Shown: positions 27,728 through 37,188 of the stretch, piece by piece
Numbering within the stretch: the first letter of the stretch is position 1
How the letters are laid out: each line of letters opens with the position of its first letter
Source: Sphingobium wenxiniae
GTDB lineage: Bacteria > Pseudomonadota > Alphaproteobacteria > Sphingomonadales > Sphingomonadaceae
DNA length: 64,000 nucleotides
NCBI RefSeq assembly: GCF_007830065.1
Contig: NZ_VLKK01000006.1
Span: 62,001 to 126,000, forward strand
Reading direction: 5' to 3'
Notes under the pieces: model-generated
Seen by the model: only the letters and a program-made list of their open reading frames with translations
Told to the model about the DNA's origin: nothing
The model's database searches: none
Made by a program: the position numbers and the translations under genes

Positions 27728-27745
27728 AAGGCGCAAAAGCGCCTT
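27728..27745. promoter_or_regulatory. Hairpin in the nadE-prs divergent region
   Basis: AAGGCGC, an AAAA loop and GCGCCTT form a perfect 7-bp stem in the 118-bp region between the divergent nadE and prs starts, 27 bp from the nadE ATG. Because both genes point away, it is not a terminator of a coding gene. It would lie in the nadE 5' leader if transcription starts upstream of it. Function unknown. Confidence 0.35.
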
Positions 27746-27819
27746 TCCACCGGGGACATGCGCCGCTAAAGGGGCCTCGATTTCCGCTATCGTCATCATT
27801 CCGTCACGGGGTTTTCGCC

Positions 27820-28755
27820 ATGAAGCTGATGTCCGGCAATTCCAACAAGCCGCTGGCAGCCGCCATCGCCGACTATATCGAGATTCCGCTGACCGACGCC
27901 AGCGTCCGCCGCTTCGCCGACGAAGAGGTTTTCGTGGAAATCCACGAGAATGTCCGCGGCGAAGACGTGTTCGTGCTGCAATCCACCAGCTATCCGACCA
28001 ACGACAATCTGATGGAGCTTCTCATCATGGTCGATGCGCTGAAACGCGCCTCGGCCAAGCGAATCACGGCGGTCGTCCCCTATTTCGGCTATGCCCGGCA
28101 GGACCGTAAGCCCGGCCCGCGCACCCCGATCTCGGCCAAGCTGGTCGCGAACCTCATCACCACGGCGGGCGCCAACCGCGTCCTGTCCGTCGATCTGCAC
28201 GCGGGGCAGATCCAGGGCTTCTTCGACATTCCGACCGACAACCTGTTCGGCGCGCCGGTCATGTCGGCCGACATTCAGGCGCGCTTCGGCGACCGCAACC
28301 TGATGGTCGTGTCGCCCGACGTAGGCGGCGTGGTGCGCGCCCGCGCGCTCGCCAAGCGGCTCGACAACGCCCCCCTCGCCATCGTCGACAAGCGGCGCGA
28401 GCGCGCGGGCGAATCGGAAGTCATGAACATCATCGGCGACGTGAAGGGCCGCTTCTGCGTGCTGATCGACGATATCGTCGATTCGGCGGGCACGCTCTGC
28501 AACGCCGCCGCCGCGCTCAAGGAAGCGGGAGCCGAGGAGGTCGTCGCCTATGTGACCCACGGCGTGCTGTCGGGCGGCGCGGTGGCGCGCGTCGAAGCGT
28601 CGGCGCTCACGGAGCTGGTCATCACCGATTCGATCCAGGGCACGGACGCCGTGTGCAATGCCGCCCGCGTCCGCCACCTGCCCATCGCCCCTCTGCTGGG
28701 CGAGGCGATCAAGCGCATCGCTGACGAAAGCTCGGTTTCCAGCCTGTTCGACTGA
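27820..28755 (+). CDS. prs: Ribose-phosphate pyrophosphokinase
   Basis: Makes PRPP from ribose-5-phosphate and ATP for nucleotide, histidine and NAD synthesis. It has 311 aa. Family motifs are [55 protein letters not shown], the [14 protein letters not shown] metal/active-site loop, and the PRPP-binding motif [13 protein letters not shown]. It is divergent from nadE, which uses a PRPP-derived product. Confidence 0.97.
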   Translation: MKLMSGNSNKPLAAAIADYIEIPLTDASVRRFADEEVFVEIHENVRGEDVFVLQSTSYPTNDNLMELLIMVDALKRASAKRITAVVPYFGYARQDRKPGPRTPISAKLVANLITTAGANRVLSVDLHAGQIQGFFDIPTDNLFGAPVMSADIQARFGDRNLMVVSPDVGGVVRARALAKRLDNAPLAIVDKRRERAGESEVMNIIGDVKGRFCVLIDDIVDSAGTLCNAAAALKEAGAEEVVAYVTHGVLSGGAVARVEASALTELVITDSIQGTDAVCNAARVRHLPIAPLLGEAIKRIADESSVSSLFD

Positions 28756-28759
28756 TCGA

Positions 28760-28780
28760 AAAGTCGCGCCGCGCGACTTT
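28760..28780. terminator. Bidirectional terminator hairpin after prs
   Basis: AAAGTCGCG and CGCGACTTT form a perfect 9-bp stem with a 3-nt loop directly after the prs stop. The stop of the convergent small membrane gene begins on its last base. The A/T ends of the stem give short U-runs in both directions, so it can serve both genes. Confidence 0.65.
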
Positions 28781-29013
28781 CAGGCGGGCAGCAGGATCAC
28801 CGGCGCGCTGAAGATCAGAATGAGCGCGACGGCGATCCGTTGACCGCGCGAAATGCCGAGCGGACTGTCGCGCCAGACCATCGGGCAGGCAAGCGCCGCC
28901 ATCGCCAGCAGCAATGCCGACAAGGCGCCCGATCCGCCGACCGGCATATCCTGCCGCAGCGCCAGTCCCGCGAACAGGAAGACGAAACTCAATATCCAGC
29001 CGATCAGCGCCAC
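28780..29013 (-). CDS. Small membrane protein of unknown function
   Basis: A 77-aa protein made almost only of three hydrophobic segments (ALIGWILSFVFLFAGLAL, GALSALLLAMAALACPMVW, IAVALILIFSAPVILLPA) joined by short loops (RQDMPVGGSG, RDSPLGISRGQR). GTG 29013 is preferred because AAAGGGAGG lies 5 bp upstream; an ATG six codons earlier contains that ribosome site within its coding sequence. There is no family I can name. It converges with prs over a shared hairpin. Confidence 0.65.
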   Translation of the reverse strand: MALIGWILSFVFLFAGLALRQDMPVGGSGALSALLLAMAALACPMVWRDSPLGISRGQRIAVALILIFSAPVILLPA

Positions 29014-29068
29014 CTGCGCCTCCCTTTGCATTGCGGGGCCAGGCTAGCGCGATGAGGTTACGGAAGCC

Positions 29069-29497
29069 CTAAACCACGCCCTCCCAGGGATCGTAGCTGC
29101 CGAAGCTCCACACATTGCCTTCCGGATCGAGCGCGGTATAGCCGCGCCCCGGATAGCCGTCATTATCCTGCGGCTCCTGCACCACGACCGCACCGGCATT
29201 GCGGGCATGGAGGCAATGGGCGTCGGGATCGGGCACCACGACATAGACGCAGCCGGTCACCCCGCCCAGATCGCGCGCCGTCGACCAGGTGTAGAGCGAT
29301 TCGCCCTCTATGTCCTTGACGCTGCCCAGCATCACCATGCCCCCGTTCAGCACCAGTTGCGCGTGATGGATGATGTTGGGATCGTCGGCGTCGTCATAAA
29401 TGGCGTGGCGCTCGAAGCCGAAGGCTTCGCACAGGAAGTCGATGGCGGCGGGCGCGTCCGTATAGCGCAGGCACGGAATGACGGGGGAACCGGGCAT
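29069..29497 (-). CDS. VOC-family protein (glyoxalase/bleomycin-resistance fold)
   Basis: A 142-aa single VOC domain: VIPCLRYTDAPAAIDFLCEA at the start, then YVVVPDPDAHCLHARNAGA and ALDPEGNVWSFGSYDPWE at the end. It belongs to the PhnB/YnfM-like glyoxalase group. The metal-ligand pattern is only partly recognisable, and the reaction cannot be assigned. GAGGAGG is 5 bp before the ATG. It is divergent from hisN. Confidence 0.8.
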   Translation of the reverse strand: MPGSPVIPCLRYTDAPAAIDFLCEAFGFERHAIYDDADDPNIIHHAQLVLNGGMVMLGSVKDIEGESLYTWSTARDLGGVTGCVYVVVPDPDAHCLHARNAGAVVVQEPQDNDGYPGRGYTALDPEGNVWSFGSYDPWEGVV

Positions 29498-29572
29498 CTT
29501 GTCCTCCTCTGGCGGGACTCGTCTGTCGCATCAGCCTAGCGCGAAGCCTGCTTTGCCGCTAGGCGGGAGCGC

Positions 29573-30358
29573 ATGACGACCCGCGACGACCTGACCCTCG
29601 CCCACCGCCTTGCCGACGCCGCCGGCGACGCCATCCGTCCCTTCTTCCGCGCGCGCTTCGACCTGGAGTTCAAGTCGGACAAGTCGCCCGTCACCGAAGC
29701 GGACAAGGCCGCCGAAGCCGCGATCCGCGCCATATTGGAAAAGGAACGCCCCGGCGACGGCATCATCGGAGAGGAATATGGCGCAACCCGCGAGGATGCG
29801 GAGCGGGTGTGGATACTCGACCCCATCGACGGCACGCGCAGCTTCGTGGCGGGGCGGCCGATCTTTGGCACGCTGATCGCGTTGACGCAGGCGGGGTGGC
29901 CCACCGTCGGCATCATCGACCAGCCGATCGCCAAGGAACGCTGGGCCGGGATGATGGGTCAGCCCACGACCTTCAACGGCAAGTCCGTCAGGACACGCGC
30001 CTGCCGGTCGCTGGAAGAAGCCATCGTCGCCAGCACCGGGCCGCAATATTTCCCCGGCTGCACCGGCGAGCATTTCTCGCGTCTCGCCGGACAATGCCGG
30101 GACACGGTTTGGGGCGGCGACTGCTATAATTACGCCCTCGTCGCGTCGGGCCATGTCGATATCGTGGTCGAGGCGGGATTGAAACTGCACGATATCGCTG
30201 CGCTCGTCCCCGTGGTGGAGGGCGCGGGCGGGCGCATGTGCGACTGGACGGGCGAACCGATCGATGCGCAGAGCGACGGGCGCGTCATCGCGGCGGGCGA
30301 CCCCGCGCGCGTGGACGACATTATCGAAGCGCTCGCGCAGGGGCATGAGGGCCACTGA
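29573..30358 (+). CDS. hisN: Histidinol-phosphatase, inositol-monophosphatase type
   Basis: A Mg-dependent phosphatase of 261 aa, probably removing phosphate from histidinol-phosphate in histidine synthesis. IMPase motifs are SPVTEADKAAE, IIGEEYG, WILDPIDGTRSFVAG (metal-binding DPIDGT) and GGDCYNYALVASGHVDIVVE with LKLHDIAALVPVVEGAGG. The TRSFVAG variant after DPIDG is characteristic of HisN rather than of inositol phosphatases. It converges with the macrodomain gene, 3 bp apart. Confidence 0.9.
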   Translation: MTTRDDLTLAHRLADAAGDAIRPFFRARFDLEFKSDKSPVTEADKAAEAAIRAILEKERPGDGIIGEEYGATREDAERVWILDPIDGTRSFVAGRPIFGTLIALTQAGWPTVGIIDQPIAKERWAGMMGQPTTFNGKSVRTRACRSLEEAIVASTGPQYFPGCTGEHFSRLAGQCRDTVWGGDCYNYALVASGHVDIVVEAGLKLHDIAALVPVVEGAGGRMCDWTGEPIDAQSDGRVIAAGDPARVDDIIEALAQGHEGH

Positions 30359-30361
30359 CCC

Positions 30362-30925
30362 TCAATAGCGAGGCCCGGTCACGTCCCGTACCGCCGCGTC
30401 GAACACCGCCGCCGTCGGCTCATCGAAACAGACGAACATGATGTGCCGGAAGGAATCGGGCGTCGCATGGAGTTCGTCATGCACCGTCCGGGCCGCAATC
30501 CGCGCTGCTTCCTCCTTCGGAAAGCCGTGCGCACCCGTTGAGATCGCGGGAAAAGCCAGGGAACGCAGCCCATGCTCCCGCGCCAGATGGAACACCGAGC
30601 GATAGCAGGACGCAAGCAGGCGGGCTTCATCCTCATCCCCGCCCTGCCACACCGGACCGACAGTATGGATCACATGGCGCGCGGGCAGGCGATAGCCGCC
30701 GGTGATTCTCGCCTCGCCGACGGGGCATTCGCCCAGCGTGCGGCATTCGGCCAGCAGATCCGGCCCCGCCGCCCGATGGATCGCACCATCCACGCCGCCC
30801 CCACCCTGGAGAGAGCCATTGGCCGCATTGACGATAGCGTCCACTTCGCAGCGGGTGATGTCGTCGGTCAGCACGCTCCAGCGCGACCAGCCGACCCTGT
30901 GGATGTGCATGTCCTCTTCCGACAT
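30362..30925 (-). CDS. Macrodomain protein, O-acetyl-ADP-ribose deacetylase (YmdB-like)
   Basis: A 187-aa macrodomain that should bind ADP-ribose and hydrolyse O-acetyl-ADP-ribose or mono-ADP-ribosyl esters. The first loop, [20 protein letters not shown], carries the catalytic Asn and Asp pattern of YmdB/MacroD enzymes, and the second loop is [23 protein letters not shown] 30925 has AGGAG 7 bp upstream; the frame is open further to 30982. It converges with hisN. The cellular substrate is unknown. Confidence 0.9.
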   Translation of the reverse strand: MSEEDMHIHRVGWSRWSVLTDDITRCEVDAIVNAANGSLQGGGGVDGAIHRAAGPDLLAECRTLGECPVGEARITGGYRLPARHVIHTVGPVWQGGDEDEARLLASCYRSVFHLAREHGLRSLAFPAISTGAHGFPKEEAARIAARTVHDELHATPDSFRHIMFVCFDEPTAAVFDAAVRDVTGPRY

Positions 30926-31112
30926 CCGCCTGCTCCTCATCTGCCGCGCCCGGCAGCGACGACCGCGGATCGGGCAAGGCATTCCGAATCGCCTTGCCTT
31001 CCCGGCGCCTTGTCATTATGGCGCGCCTTTCGCGATATTTAAGGAAGGACTGCCCGGCTAAAAAGGGCTGCCGTGGCCGTCCGAGATCGTCGCGCTGAAA
31101 AAGGAGACGAAA

Positions 31113-31316
31113 ATGCCCAAGCTCAAGACCAAGAGCGGTGTGAAGAAGCGCTTCAAGTTCACCGCTTCCGGCAAGGTCAAGCACGGCGTCGCTGGCAAGC
31201 GTCACCGGCTAATCAGCCACAATGCGAAATATATCCGCCAGAATCGCGGTACGTCGGTCATGTCCGATGCCGATGTGGCTCATGTGCGCCTCTGGGCGCC
31301 CTACGGCCTCAAGTAA
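31113..31316 (+). CDS. rpmI: 50S ribosomal protein L35
   Basis: A 67-aa basic ribosomal protein with the L35 signature [20 protein letters not shown] and [20 protein letters not shown] precedes the ATG. A leader of up to about 90 nt (from near 31025) contains short complementary G/C stretches (GCCCGGC, GGGCTGCC) that could take part in L20-type autoregulation. infC is not adjacent. It is followed 12 bp later by rplT. Confidence 0.97.
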   Translation: MPKLKTKSGVKKRFKFTASGKVKHGVAGKRHRLISHNAKYIRQNRGTSVMSDADVAHVRLWAPYGLK

Positions 31317-31328
31317 GGAGCAGGGCAC

Positions 31329-31691
31329 ATGGCACGCGTAAAACGTGGCACGACCACCAAGGCGAAGCACAAGAGGATTCTGGAACAGGCGAAGGGCTAT
31401 TATGGCCGTCGCAAGAACACGATCCGCATTGCTCGTCAGGCCGTCGAAAAGGCCGGCCAGTACGCCTATCGCGACCGCAAGGTGAAGAAGCGGTCCTTCC
31501 GTGGCCTCTGGATCCAGCGCATCAACGCCGGCGTCCGCGCGGAAGGTCTGACCTATTCGCAGTTCATGCACGGCCTGAAGCTGGCCGGCGTGGAACTGGA
31601 CCGCAAGGTCCTGGCCGACATCGCGATGCACGAAGGCGAGGCGTTCAGCGCCATCATCGCCCAGGCAAAGGCTGCGCTGCCCGCGGCCTGA
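31329..31691 (+). CDS. rplT: 50S ribosomal protein L20
   Basis: A 120-aa, strongly basic protein that binds 23S rRNA early in 50S assembly. Family signatures are [38 protein letters not shown] and [26 protein letters not shown] lies before the ATG, in the 12-bp spacer after rpmI. A strong terminator follows at 31714-31750, closing the two-gene operon before pheS. Confidence 0.98.
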   Translation: MARVKRGTTTKAKHKRILEQAKGYYGRRKNTIRIARQAVEKAGQYAYRDRKVKKRSFRGLWIQRINAGVRAEGLTYSQFMHGLKLAGVELDRKVLADIAMHEGEAFSAIIAQAKAALPAA

Positions 31692-31713
31692 ACCAGTCGA
31701 TCATCCGATCGCA

Positions 31714-31750
31714 AAAAGGGCGCCGAGGCAGATGCTTCCGGCGCCCTTTT
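31714..31750 (+). terminator. Rho-independent terminator after rpmI-rplT
   Basis: AAAAGGGCGCCG and its exact complement CGGCGCCCTTTT form a 12-bp stem with a 13-nt loop, starting 22 bp after the rplT stop and followed by GTTTTG. This is a textbook intrinsic terminator and separates rplT from pheS. Confidence 0.9.
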
Positions 31751-31859
31751 GTTTTGGGAAGGGCCGGGGCGCATTGCTGGGCGCGCGCCTGACCCTTTTC
31801 TTGCCGCCCCAGCCCCGCTAAGGCGCGGGCACGTTCAGCCATATGGCTATGGGAAGATC

Positions 31860-32951
31860 ATGACGGAAATCAGCGCACTCAAAGCGGGCCTGCTGGCCGA
31901 TATCGACAATGCCGACACGCTGGAAGCCGTCGAGGCGCTGCGTGTCGGCGCCATGGGCAAGAACGGCGTGGTGACAGGCCTGCTCAAGACGCTGGGTTCC
32001 ATGTCGCCGGAGGAACGGCTGGAGAAAGGCCCCCCGATCCAGGATCTGCGCGAATCCGTGACCGCCGCCTTGGCCGAGAAGAAAGCGGCGCTGGAGCAGG
32101 CGGCGCTCGACGCGCGGCTGGCGTCGGAGCGGATCGACATGACCCTGCCCGCCGACATCGGGCCGCAGGGGTCGGTGCATCCCGTATCGCAGGTGATGGA
32201 CGAACTGGCGGAGATTTTCGCGGACCTCGGCTTTTCCGTCGCGACCGGGCCGGAGATCGAGGACGACTGGCATAATTTCACCGCGCTCAACATTCCCGAG
32301 ACGCATCCGGCGCGGGCGATGCACGACACTTTCTATTTCCCTGATGCGCCCGACGGGACGAAGATGCTGCTTCGCACCCACACATCCCCGGTGCAGATCC
32401 GCACGATGACGGCCACGCCGCCGCCGATCCGCATCATCGCGCCGGGCCGCGTCTACCGCAGCGACAGCGACGCGACGCACACGCCGATGTTCCACCAGAT
32501 CGAAGGGCTGGTGATCGACAAGGGCATCACGCTGGGCCACCTCAAATGGACGCTGGAGACGTTCCTCAAGGCATTCTTCGAGCGCGAGGATATCGTGCTG
32601 CGCCTGCGCCCCAGCTATTTCCCCTTCACCGAACCGTCGGTGGAGGTCGATGTCGGCTATACGCTGATGAACGGCCAGCGGGTGATCGGCGGCGACGGCA
32701 ATGCGCCGGACGGCGGCTGGCTGGAAGTGCTGGGCAGCGGCATGGTCCATCGCCGGGTGATCGAAGCCTGCGGACTCGACCCCGATGAATGGCAGGGCTT
32801 CGCCTTCGGCACCGGCGTCGATCGGCTGGCGATGCTCAAATATGGGATGAACGACTTGCGCGCTTTCTTCGACGGCGATCTGCGCTGGCTGCGGCACTAT
32901 GGATTTTCCGCGCTGGATGTCCCCACGCTGAGCGGAGGAGTGGGCGCATGA
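31860..32951 (+). CDS. pheS: Phenylalanine--tRNA ligase alpha subunit
   Basis: The catalytic subunit of PheRS, 363 aa. An N-terminal coiled coil (residues 1-90) binds tRNA. Class II motifs include [53 protein letters not shown] and [21 protein letters not shown] 31860 has GGGAAG upstream; the frame is open from 31749 through the terminator loop, which is not coding. The stop overlaps the pheT ATG by 4 bp. Confidence 0.97.
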   Translation: MTEISALKAGLLADIDNADTLEAVEALRVGAMGKNGVVTGLLKTLGSMSPEERLEKGPPIQDLRESVTAALAEKKAALEQAALDARLASERIDMTLPADIGPQGSVHPVSQVMDELAEIFADLGFSVATGPEIEDDWHNFTALNIPETHPARAMHDTFYFPDAPDGTKMLLRTHTSPVQIRTMTATPPPIRIIAPGRVYRSDSDATHTPMFHQIEGLVIDKGITLGHLKWTLETFLKAFFEREDIVLRLRPSYFPFTEPSVEVDVGYTLMNGQRVIGGDGNAPDGGWLEVLGSGMVHRRVIEACGLDPDEWQGFAFGTGVDRLAMLKYGMNDLRAFFDGDLRWLRHYGFSALDVPTLSGGVGA

Positions 32952-35338
32952 AGTTCACCCTTTCCTGGCTCAAGACGCATCTGGATACCGATGCGGACCT
33001 GTCCGCCATACTCAAGACGCTGAACGACATCGGCCTTGAGGTCGAGGATGTGGAGAACCCGGCGGAAAAGCTTGGCGCGTTCCGCATCGCGAAAGTGCTG
33101 ACCGCCGAGCGCCATCCGCAGGCCGACAAGTTGCAGGTGCTGACCGTAGATCAGGGCGACGGGCACCCCTTGCAGGTGGTCTGCGGCGCGCCCAATGCGC
33201 GGGCCGGGCTGGTCGGCGTGTTCGGCGTCGAAGGCGCAGTGGTGCCGGTCAATGGCATGGTGCTGAAAAAGACCGCCATTCGCGGGGTCGAATCGAACGG
33301 CATGATGTGCTCCTTCCGCGAGCTGGAACTGGGCGAGGATCATGACGGCATCATCGAGCTGGCCGGAGATGCGCCGGTGGGGCAGGTCTATGCCGAATGG
33401 GCGGGGCTTGATGACCCGGTAATCGATGTGAGCATCACGCCCAACCGCCAGGACTGCATGGGCGTGCGCGGGATTGCGCGCGATCTGGCGGCGGCGGGGC
33501 TGGGGACGATGAAGCCGCTCGCCATTCCGGTGGTCGAGGGTTCAGGGCCCGGGCCGGACGTGCGGACGGACGATGTCGAGGGCTGTCCCGCCTTCTTCGC
33601 CCGGACCGTTCGTGGCATAGCCAACGGCCGGTCGCCCGAATGGATGGCGCGGCGGCTGAAAGCGGTGGGGCAAAAGCCCATCAGCACGCTGGTCGACATC
33701 ACCAACTATGTGATGATTGATCTGGGACGACCGCTGCACGTCTACGACATGGCGACGCTGAAAGGCGGACTTGTCGCGCGCAAGGGCAAGGCGGGTGAGG
33801 AAGTGCTGGCGCTCAACGGCAAGACCTACGCCGTGGACGAGACGATGACGGTCATCGCCGACGATGCGGCGGTGCATGACATTGGCGGCATCATGGGGGG
33901 CGAACATTCGGGCGCCACCGATGCCACGACCGATGTGCTGATCGAATGCGCCTGGTTCACGCCGGAGCGGATCGCCGTCACGGGGCAGAAACTGGGCCTC
34001 ACCAGCGATGCGCGCGGGCGGTTCGAGCGCGGGGTCGATCCGGCTTTCCTCGACGATGGGCTGTCCATTGCGACCGATCTGGTGGTGAAGCTGTGCGGCG
34101 GGACGCCCAGCGAACCGACACGCGCGGGGACGCCGCCGCTTGCGCCTCGCACGATCTCCTACGACCCGGCGCAATGCCTTGCGCTGGCGGGCGTGGATGT
34201 CGCGGCGGACGAGCAGCAGCGCATTCTTGAAAGCCTGGGCTTCGGCGTGGCCGGAGAGGCGGGCGCGTGGACGATCACCGTGCCGACATGGCGGCGCGAC
34301 GTGGACGGCTGGCCCGACATCGTCGAGGAAGTCGTGCGGATCGTGGGGCTGGACAAGGTGCCCTCCACGCCCCTGCCCCGCGCGCCGGGCGTGGCGCGGC
34401 CGACCGCGACCGCCGAACAGATGGTCGAGCGCCGCGTGCGCCGCACCGCCGCCGCACGGGGGCTGGCCGAAGCGATCAACTGGTCGTTCCTCTCCGAAAA
34501 GGAAGCCGCATCCGTGGGCGGCGGCGACTGGACGCTGGCCAACCCCATTTCCGAAGAGCTGAAGGTCATGCGGCCGTCTCTGCTGCCCGGCCTGCTGTCG
34601 GCCACGCGGCGCAACATGGATCGCGGCGCGGCCTCCGTGCGGCTGTTCGAGCTGGGGCGGCGCTATTTCACCGGCCAGAAGGATGGAAGCTGGGAACGCG
34701 CCACCGTCGGCTTCGTGCTGGCGGGCGAAAAGACGCCCCGCGGCTGGCAGACGGGCAAGGCGCAGCCGTTCGGCGCGCATGACGCAAAGGCCGAAGTGAC
34801 CGCCCTGCTCGCCGCCGCCGGCGCGCCCGTCGCGAACCTGCAAAGCTTCGGCGAAGCGTCGGGCGCTTATCATCCCGGCCAGTCGGGCACGTTGCGGCTT
34901 GGCCCCAAGACGGTGCTGGCCGAATATGGCGTGCTGCACCCCAGCCTCGCCAGGCTGTTCGGGCTGACTGGCACAGTCGTCGCGGGCGAGATCTTTCTCG
35001 ACGCGATCCCGGCGAAGCGCAGGACGGGCTTCATGCGCGCGCCCTATGCGCCGCCCGCGCTGCAAGCGGTGAAGCGCGACTTCGCCTTCCTCGTCCCGCA
35101 GGCGCTGGAAGCCGATGCGCTGGTCCGCGCCGTGCGGGGCGCGGACAAGAAGGCCATTGTCGAGGCGCGGCTGTTCGATATGTTCGTCGGGCCGGGCGTG
35201 GAGGAAGGGCACAAGTCGCTCGCCGTCGAAGTGACGTTGCAGCCGGGCGAAAAGAGCTTCTCTCAGGAAGAGCTGGACGCGATCAGCAGCGCAGTGGTGA
35301 AGGCGGCGGAGAAGCTGGGCGGGACGTTGCGGGGATAG
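32948..35338 (+). CDS. pheT: Phenylalanine--tRNA ligase beta subunit
   Basis: The large PheRS subunit, 796 aa, containing the editing (B3/B4) domain and the C-terminal anticodon-binding (FDX-ACB) domain. [19 protein letters not shown] opens the protein; a tRNA-binding EMAP-like domain follows ([20 protein letters not shown]). [41 protein letters not shown] and [15 protein letters not shown] are family motifs. It forms the heterotetramer with PheS, and translation is coupled by an ATGA overlap. Confidence 0.97.
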   Translation: MKFTLSWLKTHLDTDADLSAILKTLNDIGLEVEDVENPAEKLGAFRIAKVLTAERHPQADKLQVLTVDQGDGHPLQVVCGAPNARAGLVGVFGVEGAVVPVNGMVLKKTAIRGVESNGMMCSFRELELGEDHDGIIELAGDAPVGQVYAEWAGLDDPVIDVSITPNRQDCMGVRGIARDLAAAGLGTMKPLAIPVVEGSGPGPDVRTDDVEGCPAFFARTVRGIANGRSPEWMARRLKAVGQKPISTLVDITNYVMIDLGRPLHVYDMATLKGGLVARKGKAGEEVLALNGKTYAVDETMTVIADDAAVHDIGGIMGGEHSGATDATTDVLIECAWFTPERIAVTGQKLGLTSDARGRFERGVDPAFLDDGLSIATDLVVKLCGGTPSEPTRAGTPPLAPRTISYDPAQCLALAGVDVAADEQQRILESLGFGVAGEAGAWTITVPTWRRDVDGWPDIVEEVVRIVGLDKVPSTPLPRAPGVARPTATAEQMVERRVRRTAAARGLAEAINWSFLSEKEAASVGGGDWTLANPISEELKVMRPSLLPGLLSATRRNMDRGAASVRLFELGRRYFTGQKDGSWERATVGFVLAGEKTPRGWQTGKAQPFGAHDAKAEVTALLAAAGAPVANLQSFGEASGAYHPGQSGTLRLGPKTVLAEYGVLHPSLARLFGLTGTVVAGEIFLDAIPAKRRTGFMRAPYAPPALQAVKRDFAFLVPQALEADALVRAVRGADKKAIVEARLFDMFVGPGVEEGHKSLAVEVTLQPGEKSFSQEELDAISSAVVKAAEKLGGTLRG

Positions 35339-35444
35339 GGATGCATGCGCCTGCGACCCGGAGCATAGGCGGTTATGGTGCCTGCAAATCGCTGCGCTGG
35401 ATGGCGTTTCGGGTGGTTTTCGGACGTTGCAGCATCCCCTCTTC

Positions 35445-35528
35445 CGTCATGCCAGCGAAAGCTGGCATCTCTCTTCTTCGTAGGCGCAACCAAGCCTAAA
35501 TGAGATCCCGGGTTTCGCTGGGATGACG
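35445..35528. repeat. REP/MITE-like palindromic repeat pair
   Basis: Two 27-nt arms (35445-35471 and 35502-35528) are inverted relative to each other with 23 of 27 positions matching, 30 bp apart. The left arm is itself a perfect hairpin, ATGCCAGC-GAAA-GCTGGCAT. In the right arm the same stem is partly kept, with one base pair swapped from G-C to C-G. This is the layout of bacterial REP/BIME-type intergenic repeats. It follows pheT and may also stabilise or end that transcript. Confidence 0.7.
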
Positions 35529-35613
35529 GGCATTGAATGGCGGAAAATGGCCGAAACCAATCATCGCAAAGCCGCGAACCACACAGCCGCCAAGATGCAA
35601 GGAGGAACGCCGC

Positions 35614-36138
35614 CTATTTGCGGTCCTTCTCTTCCTTGGGCGGGGGTGGGGGCACGGTTGCCGTGATCTTGCATCCCTTAGCCACCGCCATGCCGCGCAG
35701 ATAGCCGCGCCGCGCGATACCCGCCGCTACAGCCGCTTCCAGCCGCCGTTCGGCCGGGGCCGCGCCGCTAACCTCGCGGACCAGCCCCCGGAAGGGGATC
35801 AGCGCGTTGACGATCGTCTTGCCCACCGCTTCGGCGATCTTGCCGGTGCGGTTTTCATTTTCCTGCCGGTCGGCGACGAAATCCGCCCCTAAGGCGCCGT
35901 TCAGTTCCGTCATGTCGGCATTGAGCGCCGTGCAGGTGCGGGAACCCGGCGGCGCATAAGGATATTCGACCGCCCTTTGCAGCACTTCGGGAATCTTGTC
36001 CTTGTCCAGGCCGACGTCGCGCACTGGCTGGGTGGCGATCTGACCGGCCTTGTTGAGCGTGTCGTCCTTCTTTTCCTGCGCGGAGGCAGGGGCGGCGAGC
36101 GCAAGGAAAAGCGCAGCCGTTCCAATCATCTTCATCAT
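35614..36138 (-). CDS. Periplasmic protein of unknown function
   Basis: A 174-aa protein with a clear Sec signal peptide (MMKMIGTAALFLALAAPASA, cleavage before QEKK). The mature part contains IPEVLQRAVEYPYAPPGSRT, a CTALNADMTELNGALGADF segment, GKIAEAVGKTIVNALIPFRG and RRGYLRGMAVAKGCKITA with two cysteines that could form a disulfide. It ends in a Pro-Lys-Glu tail. AGGGAGA precedes the start; ATG 36135 is equally possible. I know no function. It is divergent from the aldose epimerase gene. Confidence 0.7.
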   Translation of the reverse strand: MMKMIGTAALFLALAAPASAQEKKDDTLNKAGQIATQPVRDVGLDKDKIPEVLQRAVEYPYAPPGSRTCTALNADMTELNGALGADFVADRQENENRTGKIAEAVGKTIVNALIPFRGLVREVSGAAPAERRLEAAVAAGIARRGYLRGMAVAKGCKITATVPPPPPKEEKDRK

Positions 36139-36261
36139 GCATGTCTCCCTGCAAAGAGAACAAAAGCAAAGTCGAATCGGTTCCGTTTCGAAATGCTTCA
36201 TCGCACCGGCAGACAGGGGGACACCCACCGGCTATGCAACCGGGCATAGCAGGAGAAGCCC

Positions 36262-37143
36262 ATGACGGAACAGTTGGTGAGCATCGGTTCGGACAGGCTG
36301 CGCGCCGCCATCCACCCCCTAGGCGCGGAACTATGGTCGCTGACGGACGCGGAGGGGGGCGCGCTGATGACGGACGCCGATCCACGCTGGTGGACGGGCC
36401 ACGCGCCGCTGCTCTTTCCCTTTGTCGGGCGATCGCGGGGCGATGCCTGGCGGCTGGACGGGGACGAATATCCCATGCCGCAGCACGGCTTTGCGCGGCA
36501 CAGGCATTTTGCGCAGGTGGAACGGACGGAGGAGGGCGCAACCTTCCGGCTGGAAGCGGACGCGCAGACGCGGGCGGCCTATCCGTTCGATTTCCGGCTC
36601 GACATGGGATTTGCGGTGGAGGGCGCATCGCTCCGCATGACGGCGACGGTCACGAACCGGGGCGGGGCGGACATGCCCTTTTCCTTCGGCTATCATCCGG
36701 CCTTCGCCTGGCCCCTGCCCTATGGCGGCGGCGTCGAGGACCATCGCATCGTCTTCGAGAAAGCCGAACCCGCGCCAATCCGCAAGGTCGGGCATGAACC
36801 CGGCCTGATCGGGCGGGACGGCGTCGCCTCGCCGGTGAAGGGCGACACGCTCGCGCCGACCCATGCGATGTTCGAAGGGGACGCGCTGATCTGGGACCGG
36901 CTGGAAAGCCGCAGCCTGATCTGGGGCGTGCCGGGACGCAGGCGGTTGAAGATCGACTTTCCCGACACGCCATGGCTGGGCCTGTGGCAGAAGCCGGGCG
37001 CGCATTATCTGTGCGTCGAACCGTGGGCGGGGATGGCCGATCCGGTCGGTTTTACCGGCGACGTGTGGGACAAGCCGGGGATCATGCGCCTTGCCCCCGG
37101 CGCATCTCGGCAGTTCCGAATGGACGTGGCGCTGGTGGATTGA
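36262..37143 (+). CDS. Aldose 1-epimerase family protein
   Basis: A 293-aa galactose-mutarotase-fold protein of the YeaD/LacX-like group. HPLGAELWSLTDAEGG, APLLFPFVGRSRGDAW, the catalytic-type histidines in PQHGFARHRHF and FSFGYHPAFAWPLP, and YLCVEPWAGMADPVGF are visible. It probably interconverts anomers of a hexose or hexose phosphate. AGGAG lies 7 bp before ATG 36262. It lies 45 bp upstream of prfC on the same strand, with no obvious functional link. Confidence 0.85.
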   Translation: MTEQLVSIGSDRLRAAIHPLGAELWSLTDAEGGALMTDADPRWWTGHAPLLFPFVGRSRGDAWRLDGDEYPMPQHGFARHRHFAQVERTEEGATFRLEADAQTRAAYPFDFRLDMGFAVEGASLRMTATVTNRGGADMPFSFGYHPAFAWPLPYGGGVEDHRIVFEKAEPAPIRKVGHEPGLIGRDGVASPVKGDTLAPTHAMFEGDALIWDRLESRSLIWGVPGRRRLKIDFPDTPWLGLWQKPGAHYLCVEPWAGMADPVGFTGDVWDKPGIMRLAPGASRQFRMDVALVD

Positions 37144-37188
37144 GAGCGCGTCTGGCGCGGGCGGCAATTTTCGCTATAGGGGCAGCCC

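Noticed and set aside
32897-35212. Long antisense frames opposite pheT (up to 556 codons)
   Set aside because: Low-complexity Arg/Gly/His composition, no ribosome site, and exact opposition to a clear pheT gene.
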